This document shows positions 21,560 to 30,531 of a DNA stretch of 64,000 nucleotides, piece by piece. This DNA comes from Actinobacillus porcitonsillarum. GTDB lineage: Bacteria > Pseudomonadota > Gammaproteobacteria > Enterobacterales > Pasteurellaceae. The first letter of the stretch is position 1, and every line of letters starts with the position of its first letter. The translations under genes were made by a program, and so were the position numbers. The notes under the pieces are model-generated. The model was not told the DNA's origin and did no database searches. It worked only from the letters and a program-made list of their open reading frames with translations. The stretch is from positions 2,199,192-2,263,191 of the forward strand of contig NZ_CP029206.1 in assembly GCF_003101015.1 (NCBI RefSeq), written 5' to 3'.

Positions 21560-22270
21560 ATGTTTATTGGTTATGTAATTAATTTAAATTCAAGAACAGA
21601 TAGGCTACATAAATTTAATTTGCATCCTGATGCAAAGTATTTCGAAAGAGTCGCCGCTATTGATAAAGAAATCCTAAAGTTAGTTAGTGACGGTGAAAAA
21701 GATATATTTTTTGATAGCCAATATATTAGAGATGTATATCGTCGCGATGTAACTTTAGGAGAAATAGCCTGTACGCTTTCACACATAAAGTGTTGGAAGA
21801 AAATTGTGAATAATCCCTCTATTTCAGAAGATGACTTTGCAGTAATTGCGGAAGATGATGTTGTGCTATGTGAAGACTTTCTTGCAAATATTCAAAAGCT
21901 TCAAGAGAACTTAAAACAAGCATCTGGAATTAATATTGTGATTATGCAAATGCTTTTTTACGAAAATCTTCCTGCACTATCTTTGGCAAAAGGAGAGGTT
22001 GAACAATATAGTTTTTTATCCTCTAATGATAAAAATGCATTTATGAATTCCGGATCGGCTTTATATTTAATTAGAAAATGTTATGCAAGAGAAGTCCTAC
22101 TTTATTTAGAAAAGAAAAAACCTAATTGGCTTGCTGATGAGTTTCGTCAGTTTTGTGAACCTCAGTCTATACGAATTGCGAGTCCTTTACTTGGCATGGT
22201 TAGTGGGGGAATTAATGCTGAGTCAGACTTGGAGCAAGAAAGGCAAAATGCAAGAAAAAGTGGAATCTAG
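21560..22270 (+). CDS. Glycosyltransferase family 25 (lipooligosaccharide biosynthesis type)
   Basis: Likely adds a sugar, often galactose, to lipooligosaccharide. The family hallmarks are VINLNSRTDR at the N terminus, TLGEIACTLSHIKCW (near residue 70-84) and the acidic AEDDVVL motif (near 97). 236 residues from the ATG at 21560; a TTG at 21548 would add four. Codon use looks more AT-rich than in engB/rraB and there is no uptake signal inside, consistent with later acquisition, though this was judged by eye. No simple-sequence repeat for phase variation was found. A terminator follows. Which sugar and acceptor are used cannot be read from the sequence. Confidence 0.85.
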   Translation: MFIGYVINLNSRTDRLHKFNLHPDAKYFERVAAIDKEILKLVSDGEKDIFFDSQYIRDVYRRDVTLGEIACTLSHIKCWKKIVNNPSISEDDFAVIAEDDVVLCEDFLANIQKLQENLKQASGINIVIMQMLFYENLPALSLAKGEVEQYSFLSSNDKNAFMNSGSALYLIRKCYAREVLLYLEKKKPNWLADEFRQFCEPQSIRIASPLLGMVSGGINAESDLEQERQNARKSGI

Positions 22271-22274
22271 AGTT

Positions 22275-22303
22275 AAGCAGTATGATTTTAAGTCATACTG
22301 CTT
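22275..22303 (+). terminator. Rho-independent terminator after the glycosyltransferase gene
   Basis: AAGCAGTATGA and TCATACTGCTT form a perfect 11-bp stem around a 7-base loop, followed by a short T-rich stretch. It lies between the convergent glycosyltransferase and tusA genes and could work in both directions. Confidence 0.75.
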
Positions 22304-22309
22304 CTATCT

Positions 22310-22552
22310 TTACAATATCCCTTTTTGCACCCAATACTGATAAGGTTGGCTATCTGTTTCGCTTTTTAACAGACGGTGATCCATAAACTCACAAAAGCTC
22401 GGAATATCACGCGTTGTGGCAGGATCATCGGCAATAATATGTAAAATTTCGCCCGCTTGCATATTACGGATGGTTTTACGCACAAGCATTACCGGTTCGG
22501 GGCAACGTAGCCCAAGCGTATTTAATGTTTCATTAATGTTGAATTCTGTCAT
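22310..22552 (-). CDS. tusA: Sulfur carrier protein TusA
   Basis: Accepts persulfide sulfur from IscS and relays it toward 2-thiouridine synthesis in tRNA. 80 residues, with the active cysteine in [10 protein letters not shown] (residue 17) and the family's [13 protein letters not shown] segment. GGAATAAA precedes the ATG at 22552. Single gene on the minus strand between two rightward units. Confidence 0.95.
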   Translation of the reverse strand: MTEFNINETLNTLGLRCPEPVMLVRKTIRNMQAGEILHIIADDPATTRDIPSFCEFMDHRLLKSETDSQPYQYWVQKGIL

Positions 22553-22637
22553 TTTATTCCCTATATCTATTACTCGATAGATGATCGTTACTGTTACGGT
22601 TATTTTAAAAGTTCAAATCAAAATAAGGAAGCCTATT

Positions 22638-23105
22638 ATGCCACTCTTATTTATTCTGTTTGGGATTATTTTATATATTTATGGCGAATTATCTTTATTG
22701 GTCAGCGTTGGAAGTTATCTTGGCGTTTTCCCAACTATTTTATTGCTGATTGCGATTTCCGCATTAGGATTATGGTTTGTCAAACTTCGTGGTCTTTATA
22801 CGATGTATTCTATTCGTCAAGAACTTAGCGAAGGAAAATTACCGGCAGAGTCGCTGATGAGTTCTGTGCTATTTGTTTTTGCCGGTATTTTACTGATTAT
22901 CCCCGGTTTTTTAAGCGATATTTTGGCGATTTTATGTGTACTTCCTTTTACACGAAAAATGATGATGGCAATGCTTGGGCGTGTCTTTAAAAAGCGGGTC
23001 AGTTTTATGCAATTTGGAAGCTATCAAACCTCGCACGCAAAAGATGACACCATTATTGATGCAGTCTTCGAAAGACAACAAGATCAAGATAAATGGATTA
23101 AATAA
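22638..23105 (+). CDS. fxsA: FxsA family membrane protein
   Basis: 155 residues with three to four hydrophobic helices, a short polar C terminus, and the family pattern LLIIPGFLSDILA near residue 90. In E. coli, overproduced FxsA relieves F-plasmid exclusion of phage T7; its normal role is unknown. The ATG at 22638 follows AAGGAAG; an in-frame ATG at 22581 would add 19 charged residues and is less likely. The stop overlaps the following transporter ATG by one base. Confidence 0.88.
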   Translation: MPLLFILFGIILYIYGELSLLVSVGSYLGVFPTILLLIAISALGLWFVKLRGLYTMYSIRQELSEGKLPAESLMSSVLFVFAGILLIIPGFLSDILAILCVLPFTRKMMMAMLGRVFKKRVSFMQFGSYQTSHAKDDTIIDAVFERQQDQDKWIK

Positions 23106-23953
23106 TGAATAAACACACTTTAGCGTTGCTAAAAGTTCATAGTACCGCCGTTCTTTTTGGGGCTTCTGGGATTTTTGGGGCTTTAATTCAAAGTAGTGCG
23201 GATACACTGGTATTAGGGCGAGTTTGGATCGCCTTTTTTATGATCTCTTTGTATTTTATTTGGAAAAAACAACCGCTTGTCTCGTTATCTAAAAAAGAAA
23301 TTGGGCAACTTGCGCTTTCAGGTGCATTATTAGCTGCTCACTGGGTAACTTTTTTCGTTGCGGTAAAAGTCGGTGGTGTGGCTTTAGCCACTTTAGGTTT
23401 TGCCAGTTTCCCTGCCTTTGTTGCGCTATTTGAAGTGATCTTTTTTAAAGAAAAATTACATTTAAAAGAAATCATCTTATTAGTGGCAATTACTATCGGG
23501 CTAATTTTAGTTACGCCTGAATTTACGCTGGGAAGTGAAGGAACACAAGGCTTGCTTTGGGGCATTTTTTCTGCGCTGTCTTACGGTATTTTAGCGATTG
23601 TGAACCGTAAAAATATGAGTAAACTATCCGGCACACAAGCAAGCTGGTGGCAATATCTTTTTGCCGGATTGATTTTGTTGCCGTTTTCTGCGGAAAAATT
23701 ATTGGTGGTTTCAGCGGTAGATTGGTTTTGGATCTTTTGTATCGGTTTTTTATGTACAACGGTGGCTTATACATTATTTGTTTCCAGCCTTGATACCATC
23801 AATGCGCGTACCGCTTCAATGATTATTTCATTGGAACCGGTTTACGCCATTGCTATTGCTTGGATCTGTTTTAACGAAGTACCAACGCTCACAATGTTTA
23901 TAGGTGGGGCGATTATTCTTCTTTCTGTTGCTTGGGCAAATTTAAAAAAATGA
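23105..23953 (+). CDS. EamA/DMT family transporter
   Basis: Ten hydrophobic helices in two EamA halves (residues 8-135 and 145-280); 282 residues. DMT-superfamily exporters move small metabolites, but the substrate here is unknown. The ATG at 23105 overlaps the fxsA stop by one base, and its TGA overlaps the ATG of rluE, so fxsA, this gene, rluE and nudC look like one transcript. Confidence 0.88.
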   Translation: MNKHTLALLKVHSTAVLFGASGIFGALIQSSADTLVLGRVWIAFFMISLYFIWKKQPLVSLSKKEIGQLALSGALLAAHWVTFFVAVKVGGVALATLGFASFPAFVALFEVIFFKEKLHLKEIILLVAITIGLILVTPEFTLGSEGTQGLLWGIFSALSYGILAIVNRKNMSKLSGTQASWWQYLFAGLILLPFSAEKLLVVSAVDWFWIFCIGFLCTTVAYTLFVSSLDTINARTASMIISLEPVYAIAIAWICFNEVPTLTMFIGGAIILLSVAWANLKK

Positions 23954-24624
23954 GTATGTTTAAACGAACCAATCCGAGATGGCATAAGCAAAATAAACCA
24001 CAAAAACGACCGCTTGCAACTCGATTAAACTTGGAAGAAACGATCATCGTCCTTTTCAATAAACCTTATGATGTCCTGACCCAATTTACCGATGAACAGG
24101 GGCGAAAGACCTTAAAAGATTTTATTGATATTCCGAAAATTTATCCCGTTGGGCGATTAGATCGAGATAGTGAAGGTTTATTACTGCTTACCAATAATGG
24201 CGAAATACAACACCGCTTAGCACACCCTAAATTTGAGAAAGAGAAAACCTACTGGGTTCAAGTGGAGGGCATTCCCTCACAAGCCGATTTAGCGAAATTA
24301 GAGAAAGGCGTTGAACTCAAAGATGGTTTAACGCAACCGGCAAAAGCAAAACAGATTGAAGCGCCTGATTTTGATTGGCAAACCGCACCTAAAATTCGAG
24401 AACGTAAAACCATACCCACAAGCTGGATTGAACTTAAAATTACCGAAGGGAAAAATCGTCAAGTCCGCAGAATGACAGCACACATCGGTTTTCCAACCTT
24501 AAGGCTTATTCGTGTCGGGCTTGGACATTATCAACTTGGGGAACTAGGGAGTGGCGAATATCGAATATTATCATTGTCGGAGAAAAGCCGGTTATTTAAA
24601 CAACTAGGATTGAGAAATGAGTAA
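23950..24624 (+). CDS. rluE: 23S rRNA pseudouridine synthase RluE
   Basis: Converts a uridine in 23S rRNA (U2457 in E. coli) to pseudouridine. Residues 38-210 form the RsuA/RluB-family catalytic domain. The active aspartate lies in [17 protein letters not shown], and [23 protein letters not shown] is the conserved C-terminal signature. It lacks an S4 domain, as RluE does; 224 residues (E. coli 217). The start is the ATG at 23950 within an ATGA overlap with the transporter gene; an ATG at 23956 is also possible. Assignment to RluE rather than RluB/RluF rests on length and missing S4 domain. Confidence 0.88.
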   Translation: MSMFKRTNPRWHKQNKPQKRPLATRLNLEETIIVLFNKPYDVLTQFTDEQGRKTLKDFIDIPKIYPVGRLDRDSEGLLLLTNNGEIQHRLAHPKFEKEKTYWVQVEGIPSQADLAKLEKGVELKDGLTQPAKAKQIEAPDFDWQTAPKIRERKTIPTSWIELKITEGKNRQVRRMTAHIGFPTLRLIRVGLGHYQLGELGSGEYRILSLSEKSRLFKQLGLRNE

Positions 24625-25378
24625 AGCATATTGGATTATCGTGAAAGAATTTGATGTCGCCTTAAAGGATAATCAACTTTTAATGGGAAGTGAGCAAGAG
24701 CTTGGTTTTATTGGGAGAAATAAAATTCAAATGGGCGAATATCAAGGTTTGCCGGTATATCTATTACAAGCCGAAGCGCAAGATAATCATCGTGAATTTA
24801 CGTTTTTACGCAGCCAAATTGCCCGCCCTAAAACTGAAGCCAATTTATTACATCGCGCGGTTTCGTTAAATCATTTTTTACTTACACACCGATTTTGCGG
24901 AACATGTGGTCAAAAAACAGAGATAGCCTCCAATGAATTGGCGGTGCATTGCGAACATTGCGGACACCGCAGTTACCCCGTGATCAGCCCTTCTATTATT
25001 GTGGCGGTGCGCAAAGGTAAACAAATTTTATTGGCAAACCATTTACGCCACAAAGGGACGATTTATACCACTTTAGCTGGTTTTGTTGAAGCAGGCGAAG
25101 ATGTTGAACAAACCATTGAAAGAGAAATTTTTGAAGAAACGGGGATCAAAGTCAAAAATGTACGCTACTTTGGTAGCCAGCCGTGGTCTTTTCCAAATTC
25201 ATTGATGTTAGGCTTTTTAGCAGACTATGCAAGCGGTGATATTTCGTTGCAAGAAGACGAAATTGTAGATGCCCAATGGTTTGACTACGATAAGCCTTTA
25301 CCCGAATTACCGCCACAAGGAACCATTGCATTAGCCTTAATTCAAAAAACGTTAGAATTATGTGCGAATGAGAATTGA
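24617..25378 (+). CDS. nudC: NAD(H) pyrophosphatase / NAD-capped RNA decapping hydrolase NudC
   Basis: Hydrolyses NAD(H) and removes NAD caps from RNA. A zinc ribbon (CGTC near residue 95, CEHC near 113) precedes the Nudix box GFVEAGED...[11 protein letters not shown]. The NudC-specific SQPWSFPNS motif follows; the usual form is SQPWPFPxS, with Ser here in place of Pro. 253 residues (E. coli 257). The ATG overlaps the end of rluE by eight bases. Confidence 0.95.
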   Translation: MSKAYWIIVKEFDVALKDNQLLMGSEQELGFIGRNKIQMGEYQGLPVYLLQAEAQDNHREFTFLRSQIARPKTEANLLHRAVSLNHFLLTHRFCGTCGQKTEIASNELAVHCEHCGHRSYPVISPSIIVAVRKGKQILLANHLRHKGTIYTTLAGFVEAGEDVEQTIEREIFEETGIKVKNVRYFGSQPWSFPNSLMLGFLADYASGDISLQEDEIVDAQWFDYDKPLPELPPQGTIALALIQKTLELCANEN

Positions 25379-25505
25379 TGGACGTAATGACGTTCAAAAC
25401 AGATAAAGAATATGGTATAGTAGGCATTTAATAAGTAGCTTATCATTCTCAATTAGCAAAAGTGATTGATATGATAGGTAGCAAAAGCCCATCAAATGGA
25501 ACATT

Positions 25506-25799
25506 ATGGCAAAACAAGACGCAGATTGTATAACCCTTGATTTGTTTGCAAGCGTGCCAAAAGTTGGGCGACCTCGAACAAATCCCCTTAGTCGAGAGCA
25601 ACAAGTTCGTATTAACAAACGTAATCAACTTAGACGAGATCGTTCATTCGGTCTAAAACGTGTTGAATTAAAGTTACACACGGATTTGGTGCAATCACTT
25701 GAAGAGGAAGCCGCTCAACGTGGAATAACACGCGGACAACTCATTGAAAATATTTTAAATCGTTATTTCAGTGGAAACACTGAAGCAGAAGAAAAGTAG
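25506..25799 (+). CDS. ybfE: YbfE family protein (LexA-regulated, ribbon-helix-helix-like)
   Basis: 97 residues closely resembling E. coli YbfE: TLDLFA, GRPRTNPLSREQQVRINKRN and LKRVELKLHTD are shared segments. The C-terminal half looks like a ribbon-helix-helix or CopG-type DNA-binding fold (RGITRGQLIENIL). In E. coli ybfE also lies just upstream of fldA-fur and is under LexA control. I did not find a clear SOS box in the 127 bp upstream, although TTATCATTCTC at 25439-25449 resembles half a Fur box. Function unknown. Confidence 0.88.
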   Translation: MAKQDADCITLDLFASVPKVGRPRTNPLSREQQVRINKRNQLRRDRSFGLKRVELKLHTDLVQSLEEEAAQRGITRGQLIENILNRYFSGNTEAEEK

Positions 25800-25809
25800 G
25801 TAATTTAAT

Positions 25810-26334
25810 ATGGCAGCAGTAGGCTTATTCTACGGTAGTGATACTGGTAATACAGAAAATATCTCAAAGATGATCCAAAAAGAACTTGGTGCAAACTTAG
25901 TTGATATTCGTGATATTGCCAAAAGTACAAAAGAAGATATTGAAGCATATGATTTCTTAATGTTTGGTATTCCAACGTGGTATTACGGCGAATCTCAAGC
26001 AGATTGGGACGATTTTATGCCAACCTTAAAAGAAATTGATTTTAACGGCAAAGTGGTGGCAATTTTTGGCTGTGGCGACCAAGAAGATTACGCAGAATAC
26101 TTCTGTGATGCAATGGGAACCGTGCGTGATGTAGTAGAACCGAATGGCGGTGTGATTGTTGGACTTTGGCCGACCGATGGCTATACCTTTGAATCGTCTC
26201 AAGCGTTAGTTGATGAGAATACTTTTGTCGGACTTTGTATCGATGAAGATCGCCAGCCTGAATTAACGAATGAACGTGTAAAAGTGTGGTGTAAACAATT
26301 AACCGAAGAAATGTGTCTCGATCAATTGGCATAA
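25810..26334 (+). CDS. fldA: Flavodoxin FldA
   Basis: FMN-containing electron carrier of 174 residues, cytoplasmic. The phosphate-binding loop GSDTGNTE (residues 9-16) and the aromatic-rich WYYGE (near 58-62) and GDQEDYAEYFCDA loops that cradle FMN are present. It is a long-chain flavodoxin, like E. coli FldA (176). The gene lies 10 bp after ybfE and upstream of fur, an arrangement shared with enterobacteria. Confidence 0.96.
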   Translation: MAAVGLFYGSDTGNTENISKMIQKELGANLVDIRDIAKSTKEDIEAYDFLMFGIPTWYYGESQADWDDFMPTLKEIDFNGKVVAIFGCGDQEDYAEYFCDAMGTVRDVVEPNGGVIVGLWPTDGYTFESSQALVDENTFVGLCIDEDRQPELTNERVKVWCKQLTEEMCLDQLA

Positions 26335-26361
26335 TTTAAAACAAGGACAAAGGTGGCAGTT

Positions 26362-26808
26362 ATGTCTGAAGAAAATACCAAATTATTAAAAAGCGTAGGT
26401 TTAAAAGTAACTGAACCTCGTTTAACGATTCTTGCATTGATGCAAGAAACACGTGAGCAAATGCAACATTTCTCTGCGGAAGACATTTATAAGCTATTAC
26501 TGGAACGTGAATCGGATATTGGCTTAGCAACCGTGTATCGTGTGCTTAACCAATTTGAAGAGGTGGGTATTCTTGTTAAACATAACTTTGATGCGAATAA
26601 AGCCGTCTTTGAGCTCAATGTCGAACAAGATCACGACCATATTATCTGTATTGATTGCGGTAAAGTCTTTGAATTTAAAGACCCGGATATTGAACGCCGC
26701 CAGCGAGAAATCAGTGAAAAACACGGGATCAAACTAGCAACACATAGCTTATATCTCTACGGCAACTGCCATGATATTAGTCATTGTGATGCAAAAGAGA
26801 AAAAATAA
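26362..26808 (+). CDS. fur: Ferric uptake regulator Fur
   Basis: Iron-sensing repressor; 148 residues. The winged-helix domain (LKVTEPRLTIL, then ESDIGLATVYRVLNQFEEVGI) is followed by the metal-binding domain with DHDHIICIDCG and the C-terminal structural pair CHDISHCDA. The ATG at 26362 follows AGGTGG at five bases' distance; an in-frame GTG at 26353 overlaps that ribosome site and is unlikely. Third gene of ybfE-fldA-fur and ended by a strong terminator. Confidence 0.96.
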   Translation: MSEENTKLLKSVGLKVTEPRLTILALMQETREQMQHFSAEDIYKLLLERESDIGLATVYRVLNQFEEVGILVKHNFDANKAVFELNVEQDHDHIICIDCGKVFEFKDPDIERRQREISEKHGIKLATHSLYLYGNCHDISHCDAKEKK

Positions 26809-26812
26809 GTTA

Positions 26813-26840
26813 AAAGCCAAAGATAAATATCTTTGGCTTT
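26813..26840. terminator. Bidirectional terminator between fur and plsY
   Basis: AAAGCCAAAGAT / ATCTTTGGCTTT, a perfect 12-bp stem with a 4-base AAAT loop, lies between the convergent fur and plsY genes. Confidence 0.85.
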
Positions 26841-26860
26841 GTTGTTTATCATTCTTCCTT

Positions 26861-27448
26861 TTAACGAAAAGAAAATTTATTTTCTTGCCCTCTCCACAAA
26901 CGTTGTAAGTTATCGTGGTGTCGATAGATCAATAAACAACAAATTAGGGCAATAGGAAAAGTAAATTCAGGTTGAAAATACCAAACAAAAATCGGTAGAA
27001 CTAAAGCGCTGATAACAGAGCTTAATGAGGAGTATCGAGAGATAAGGAAAACAGTAACCCAAGTTCCTACTGCGAGACCAAATATCTCAATACCAAAAGG
27101 AAGTAATGTTCCTAAAGCTGTCGCAACCCCTTTCCCTCCCTTAAATTTAAAAAATAAAGGGAATACATGTCCTAAACAAGCAGCAAGAGCGATAAAGCCA
27201 ATTTCACTTGGTTGTAAGCCTAATTTGAATGCAATAGCGGTAGGGAGTAGCCCTTTTAACATATCAAATAATAGCACGCCTACCGCGGACAATTTTCCAC
27301 CAATACGTAATACATTAGTTGCTCCAGGATTTTTAGACCCATATTCTCTAGGATCCGGTAATCCTGCCAATTTGCAGAAGATGATTGCACTTGATATAGA
27401 ACCTAATAGATAGGCTATAACAAGGACAAGATAAGCGATTGGCGTCAT
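26861..27448 (-). CDS. plsY: Acyl-phosphate glycerol-3-phosphate acyltransferase PlsY
   Basis: Inner-membrane enzyme making lysophosphatidic acid from acyl-phosphate and glycerol-3-phosphate, the first step in phospholipid synthesis. 195 residues with five helices. The conserved motifs are LLGSISSA, the glycine-rich [13 protein letters not shown] (near 42-54) and [21 protein letters not shown] (near 92-112). AGGAAAAA precedes the ATG. It is divergent from folB across an 80-bp gap. Confidence 0.96.
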   Translation of the reverse strand: MTPIAYLVLVIAYLLGSISSAIIFCKLAGLPDPREYGSKNPGATNVLRIGGKLSAVGVLLFDMLKGLLPTAIAFKLGLQPSEIGFIALAACLGHVFPLFFKFKGGKGVATALGTLLPFGIEIFGLAVGTWVTVFLISRYSSLSSVISALVLPIFVWYFQPEFTFPIALICCLLIYRHHDNLQRLWRGQENKFSFR

Positions 27449-27528
27449 TGTTTTTCCTTATTTCTCTTTATGGTATATTAATTACCTATTTTACCGAATA
27501 ATTTGAAGAAAAAAATAAGGAAGATGAC

Positions 27529-27882
27529 ATGACAGATAAAGTTTTTATTCATGAACTCACGGCTTTTGCCTCTATTGGTGCTTATGACTGGGAACATACT
27601 ATTAAGCAGAGGTTAGTTTTCGATATTGAAATGGCATGGGATTTCACTAAAGCAGTCCAGACTGATGACGTTCAGTATTGTTTAAATTATGCTGAAGTAT
27701 CACAAAAAATTTTGGATTTTGTCGAAGGTAAACCATTCAAATTGGTAGAAACGGTAGCACATCAAGTTGCTGATTTATTACAAAATGAATATGGAATTCA
27801 ATCGCTTAGAATTCAATTACATAAACCGAAAGCAGTTGCTCAAGCCTCTAGTGTGGGAGTTATTGTAGAGCGAGGCTACTAA
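27529..27882 (+). CDS. folB: Dihydroneopterin aldolase FolB
   Basis: Converts 7,8-dihydroneopterin to 6-hydroxymethyl-dihydropterin in folate synthesis. 117 residues, with the N-terminal GAYDWEHTIKQRLVFDIE, the LNYAEVSQKI substrate-binding region and KPKAVAQASSVGV carrying the catalytic lysine near the C terminus. AAGGAAG precedes the ATG. Its TAA overlaps the ATG of the following transporter by one base. Confidence 0.95.
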   Translation: MTDKVFIHELTAFASIGAYDWEHTIKQRLVFDIEMAWDFTKAVQTDDVQYCLNYAEVSQKILDFVEGKPFKLVETVAHQVADLLQNEYGIQSLRIQLHKPKAVAQASSVGVIVERGY

Positions 27883-28784
27883 TGTCAAAAAATCCTAAGC
27901 TACATCTTGGTTATCTCAGCTTAGTTTGTGCCACAGCTTTTTGGGGTGGTAATTTTGTGTTAGGGAAATTATTAAGCAATGCTGTTCCACCGATTACTCT
28001 CACTTTTTTACGTTGGTTTCCTGCTTTGTTGATTCTTCTATTTTGTTTCTCTCGCCCGACAGTAAAAGCATGGCATTCATTGAAATCTTCACTAGGTATT
28101 ATTTGGTTATTGGGAATACTAGGGGTAGTAATTTTTCCTGCCTCACTTTATCAAGGATTACAAAAAACAACGGCATTAAATGCTAGTCTTTATCTTGCTG
28201 TTGTACCCGTTTTAGTATTATTACTGAATTTGCTGATATTTCGTGAATCCATTAGACCTATTATTTTATTGGGGGCTATTTTAAGTTTAATTGGTGTAGT
28301 ATGGCTACTAAGTCAAGGAGAATGGCAAAGATTACTGCATTTAGAATTAAACTATGGCGATTTATGGGCAATGGGCTCAGCGATGAGCTGGGCGGTTTAC
28401 TGCTGTGTTATTCGGTTTAAACCACAGAATATCAGTAATACAGTATTTTTAACTATGCTGGTGGGATTAGCTGTGTTGAGTTTATTACCAGCCTTCATTT
28501 ATGAATTGTGCCAAGAATCTGCAAAATTATTGCCTAATTTAACCGCTTCTCAATGGGGAGGTATTGCTTATTTAGTGATAGGGCCTTCGATTTTATCTTA
28601 TGCCTTTTGGAATTATGGCATCGCTATTGTAGGTAACGCAAAAGGTGCTGTGATGACGAATTCTACACCTCTCTTTGCAGCCATATTTAGTATCTGTTTC
28701 TTAGATGAATCAATACAACCTTTTCATATTATCAGTGCAATACTGATTTGTTTAGGAGTATTGATATGTGGATATAAAAAATAG
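27882..28784 (+). CDS. EamA/DMT family transporter (second copy)
   Basis: 300 residues, ten hydrophobic helices in two EamA repeats (residues 8-140 and 155-298). It is only distantly similar to the transporter at 23105. WGGNFVLGK near the N terminus and the C-terminal SILSYAFWNYGI are common in this superfamily. Substrate unknown. Translationally coupled to folB by a TAATG overlap and followed by a terminator. Confidence 0.87.
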   Translation: MSKNPKLHLGYLSLVCATAFWGGNFVLGKLLSNAVPPITLTFLRWFPALLILLFCFSRPTVKAWHSLKSSLGIIWLLGILGVVIFPASLYQGLQKTTALNASLYLAVVPVLVLLLNLLIFRESIRPIILLGAILSLIGVVWLLSQGEWQRLLHLELNYGDLWAMGSAMSWAVYCCVIRFKPQNISNTVFLTMLVGLAVLSLLPAFIYELCQESAKLLPNLTASQWGGIAYLVIGPSILSYAFWNYGIAIVGNAKGAVMTNSTPLFAAIFSICFLDESIQPFHIISAILICLGVLICGYKK

Positions 28785-28791
28785 TGTGAAA

Positions 28792-28826
28792 AAGAAGGTG
28801 CATTTCATCATAAAATACACCTTCTT
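28792..28826. terminator. Bidirectional terminator between the EamA transporter and ftsX
   Basis: AAGAAGGTG and CACCTTCTT form the stem base, continued by ATTT/AAAT after one mismatch. It lies between two convergent genes. Confidence 0.75.
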
Positions 28827-28830
28827 CTAT

Positions 28831-29769
28831 TTAATATTTTGACCCAATTCGAATAATATGTTTGCTTGTTGCAATTTTTGCTGAAAGCCAGCCAATAAAA
28901 ATACATGCAACGATAAGGAAGAGTACTTCGCTAAATCCTAAACCATGAAGTTCAAATTTTACGGTAAACATATCGGTCACATATTTTACAACACCAGTTA
29001 AATAGCTAATGACAACACTACTAAAGAGAATAGCAAGTAAGCTACCTAAAAAGCCATAAATTATACCCGTATAAAGAAATGGGCGAGCGATAAAATGATC
29101 GGTTGCGCCTAAAAGTTGTTGAACCTCAATAGATGAGCGACTGTTAGCGACATCCGTTCTCACTGCATTACCAATGACGAGGAAAACAGCAATAAGCATC
29201 AATAATGTACAAACGATTGCAATACGAGCAATGAGCCATGTTAAGGCGGTTAATTTCTCAAGCCAGCCATTGTCTAGACGAATTTCTTGCACACCTTTAA
29301 TATTTTGCAAGCCATTACGAAACTCAAGCATTGTATCATTCGTGCTAAATTGTTTTTTAGGTTTTAAAATGACTACGGCAGGAAGAGGATTATCTTCAAT
29401 AATATCTAATGCTTCGCCAAAACCAGACCATGAGCGAAATTCCTCAAGACTTTGCTGACGAGAAATAAAATTAAGTGATTCAATTTTATCTGTCTCAAAT
29501 TGACGGATTTTTTCAACGACTAAATTCACTTCATTATCTGATAAGTTTTTATTCAGATAAACGGTTAATTCGGGTTCTGGATAAAATTCTGTTGCAGCTT
29601 GGTGCGTGTTTTTCCATAGCAGATATCCCACGGTAGGAATCGTTAGCGATGAAGCAATCACAAGAATGGTTAAAAATGTACCAAACTTACGTTTTAATAA
29701 ATCTTGCCAAACAGATCTTAATATATAGCGTGTTTGTGCGCCAAAATGACTATTGAATGAACGAACCAT
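28831..29769 (-). CDS. ftsX: Cell division protein FtsX
   Basis: Membrane partner of FtsE at the division septum; in E. coli it controls periplasmic hydrolase activation through EnvC. 312 residues. A short cytoplasmic N terminus and helix 1 (about 30-50) precede a periplasmic domain of roughly 110 residues. Three more helices follow in the C-terminal FtsX/MacB domain, with SSIEVQQLLGATDHFIARPFL as the conserved cytoplasmic stretch. Last of ftsY-ftsE-ftsX, 18 bp after ftsE. Confidence 0.95.
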   Translation of the reverse strand: MVRSFNSHFGAQTRYILRSVWQDLLKRKFGTFLTILVIASSLTIPTVGYLLWKNTHQAATEFYPEPELTVYLNKNLSDNEVNLVVEKIRQFETDKIESLNFISRQQSLEEFRSWSGFGEALDIIEDNPLPAVVILKPKKQFSTNDTMLEFRNGLQNIKGVQEIRLDNGWLEKLTALTWLIARIAIVCTLLMLIAVFLVIGNAVRTDVANSRSSIEVQQLLGATDHFIARPFLYTGIIYGFLGSLLAILFSSVVISYLTGVVKYVTDMFTVKFELHGLGFSEVLFLIVACIFIGWLSAKIATSKHIIRIGSKY

Positions 29770-29787
29770 AAATTATTCCTTGTTACT

Positions 29788-30441
29788 TTAATTTTTTAAA
29801 TGTCCTTGCTCAAGTACCAAACAAGGTTTTGGTCGTTTGGCGATAATATTTGTATCGTGTGTTGCAACGATGACGGTTGTTCCTTGTTGATTAAACTCTT
29901 CAAAAAGGCGGAAGATTTCAAAAGAGAGTTTTTCATCAAGGTTACCCGTTGGCTCATCTGCCAGTAATACCGTTGGGCGATGGACTATCGCTCGAGCAAT
30001 ATCAACTCGCTGTTGTTCTCCACCTGATAGATGAAGCGGTAAGTAGTTTGCCTTATGCGCTAATCCTACTCTTTCCAAAGCCAGACGCGCTTCCCTTTCT
30101 ACTATTTGCTGATTTAGCCCTTGAATAATTAAAGGTAAAGCGACATTGTCTAAAATCGTTCGGTCGGTCAGTAATCGATAATCTTGATGAACCATACCGA
30201 TTTGGCGGCGTAAAAATGGAAGTTCATGAGAGGCTAAGCGTGTAATATCATGACCGTTAAAAACAATTTGCCCGCCATTTGCTCGTTCAATGCCCATAAT
30301 CAGTTTTAAAAGCGTACTTTTGCCTGCACCAGAATGCCCAGTTAAATATGCCATTCCACCAGGCGGAAGATGAAAGCTAATTCCTTGTAAAGCAGGTTTG
30401 CCGCCTTTATATGCTTTGTTTACATTAGTAAATTTGATCAT
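29788..30441 (-). CDS. ftsE: Cell division ATP-binding protein FtsE
   Basis: ABC-type ATPase that drives FtsX. 217 residues, with Walker [10 protein letters not shown] (residues 35-43), Q-loop VHQD, signature LSGGEQQR, Walker [13 protein letters not shown] and the switch histidine in VATHD. Middle gene of the ftsYEX operon, the same order as in E. coli. Confidence 0.96.
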   Translation of the reverse strand: MIKFTNVNKAYKGGKPALQGISFHLPPGGMAYLTGHSGAGKSTLLKLIMGIERANGGQIVFNGHDITRLASHELPFLRRQIGMVHQDYRLLTDRTILDNVALPLIIQGLNQQIVEREARLALERVGLAHKANYLPLHLSGGEQQRVDIARAIVHRPTVLLADEPTGNLDEKLSFEIFRLFEEFNQQGTTVIVATHDTNIIAKRPKPCLVLEQGHLKN

Positions 30442-30531
30442 TGTGTTTGTCTTTTCTTAATTTTCCACCGCTAAGGGGAAGTTGATCAAATGGTATGAGA
30501 GAAAGGTTTGCCATTCTCTCATCCGTGAATA

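Noticed and set aside
25430..25450. Fur or LexA operator upstream of ybfE
   Set aside because: Only a half-site resemblance to the Fur box and no CTG-N10-CAG SOS box.
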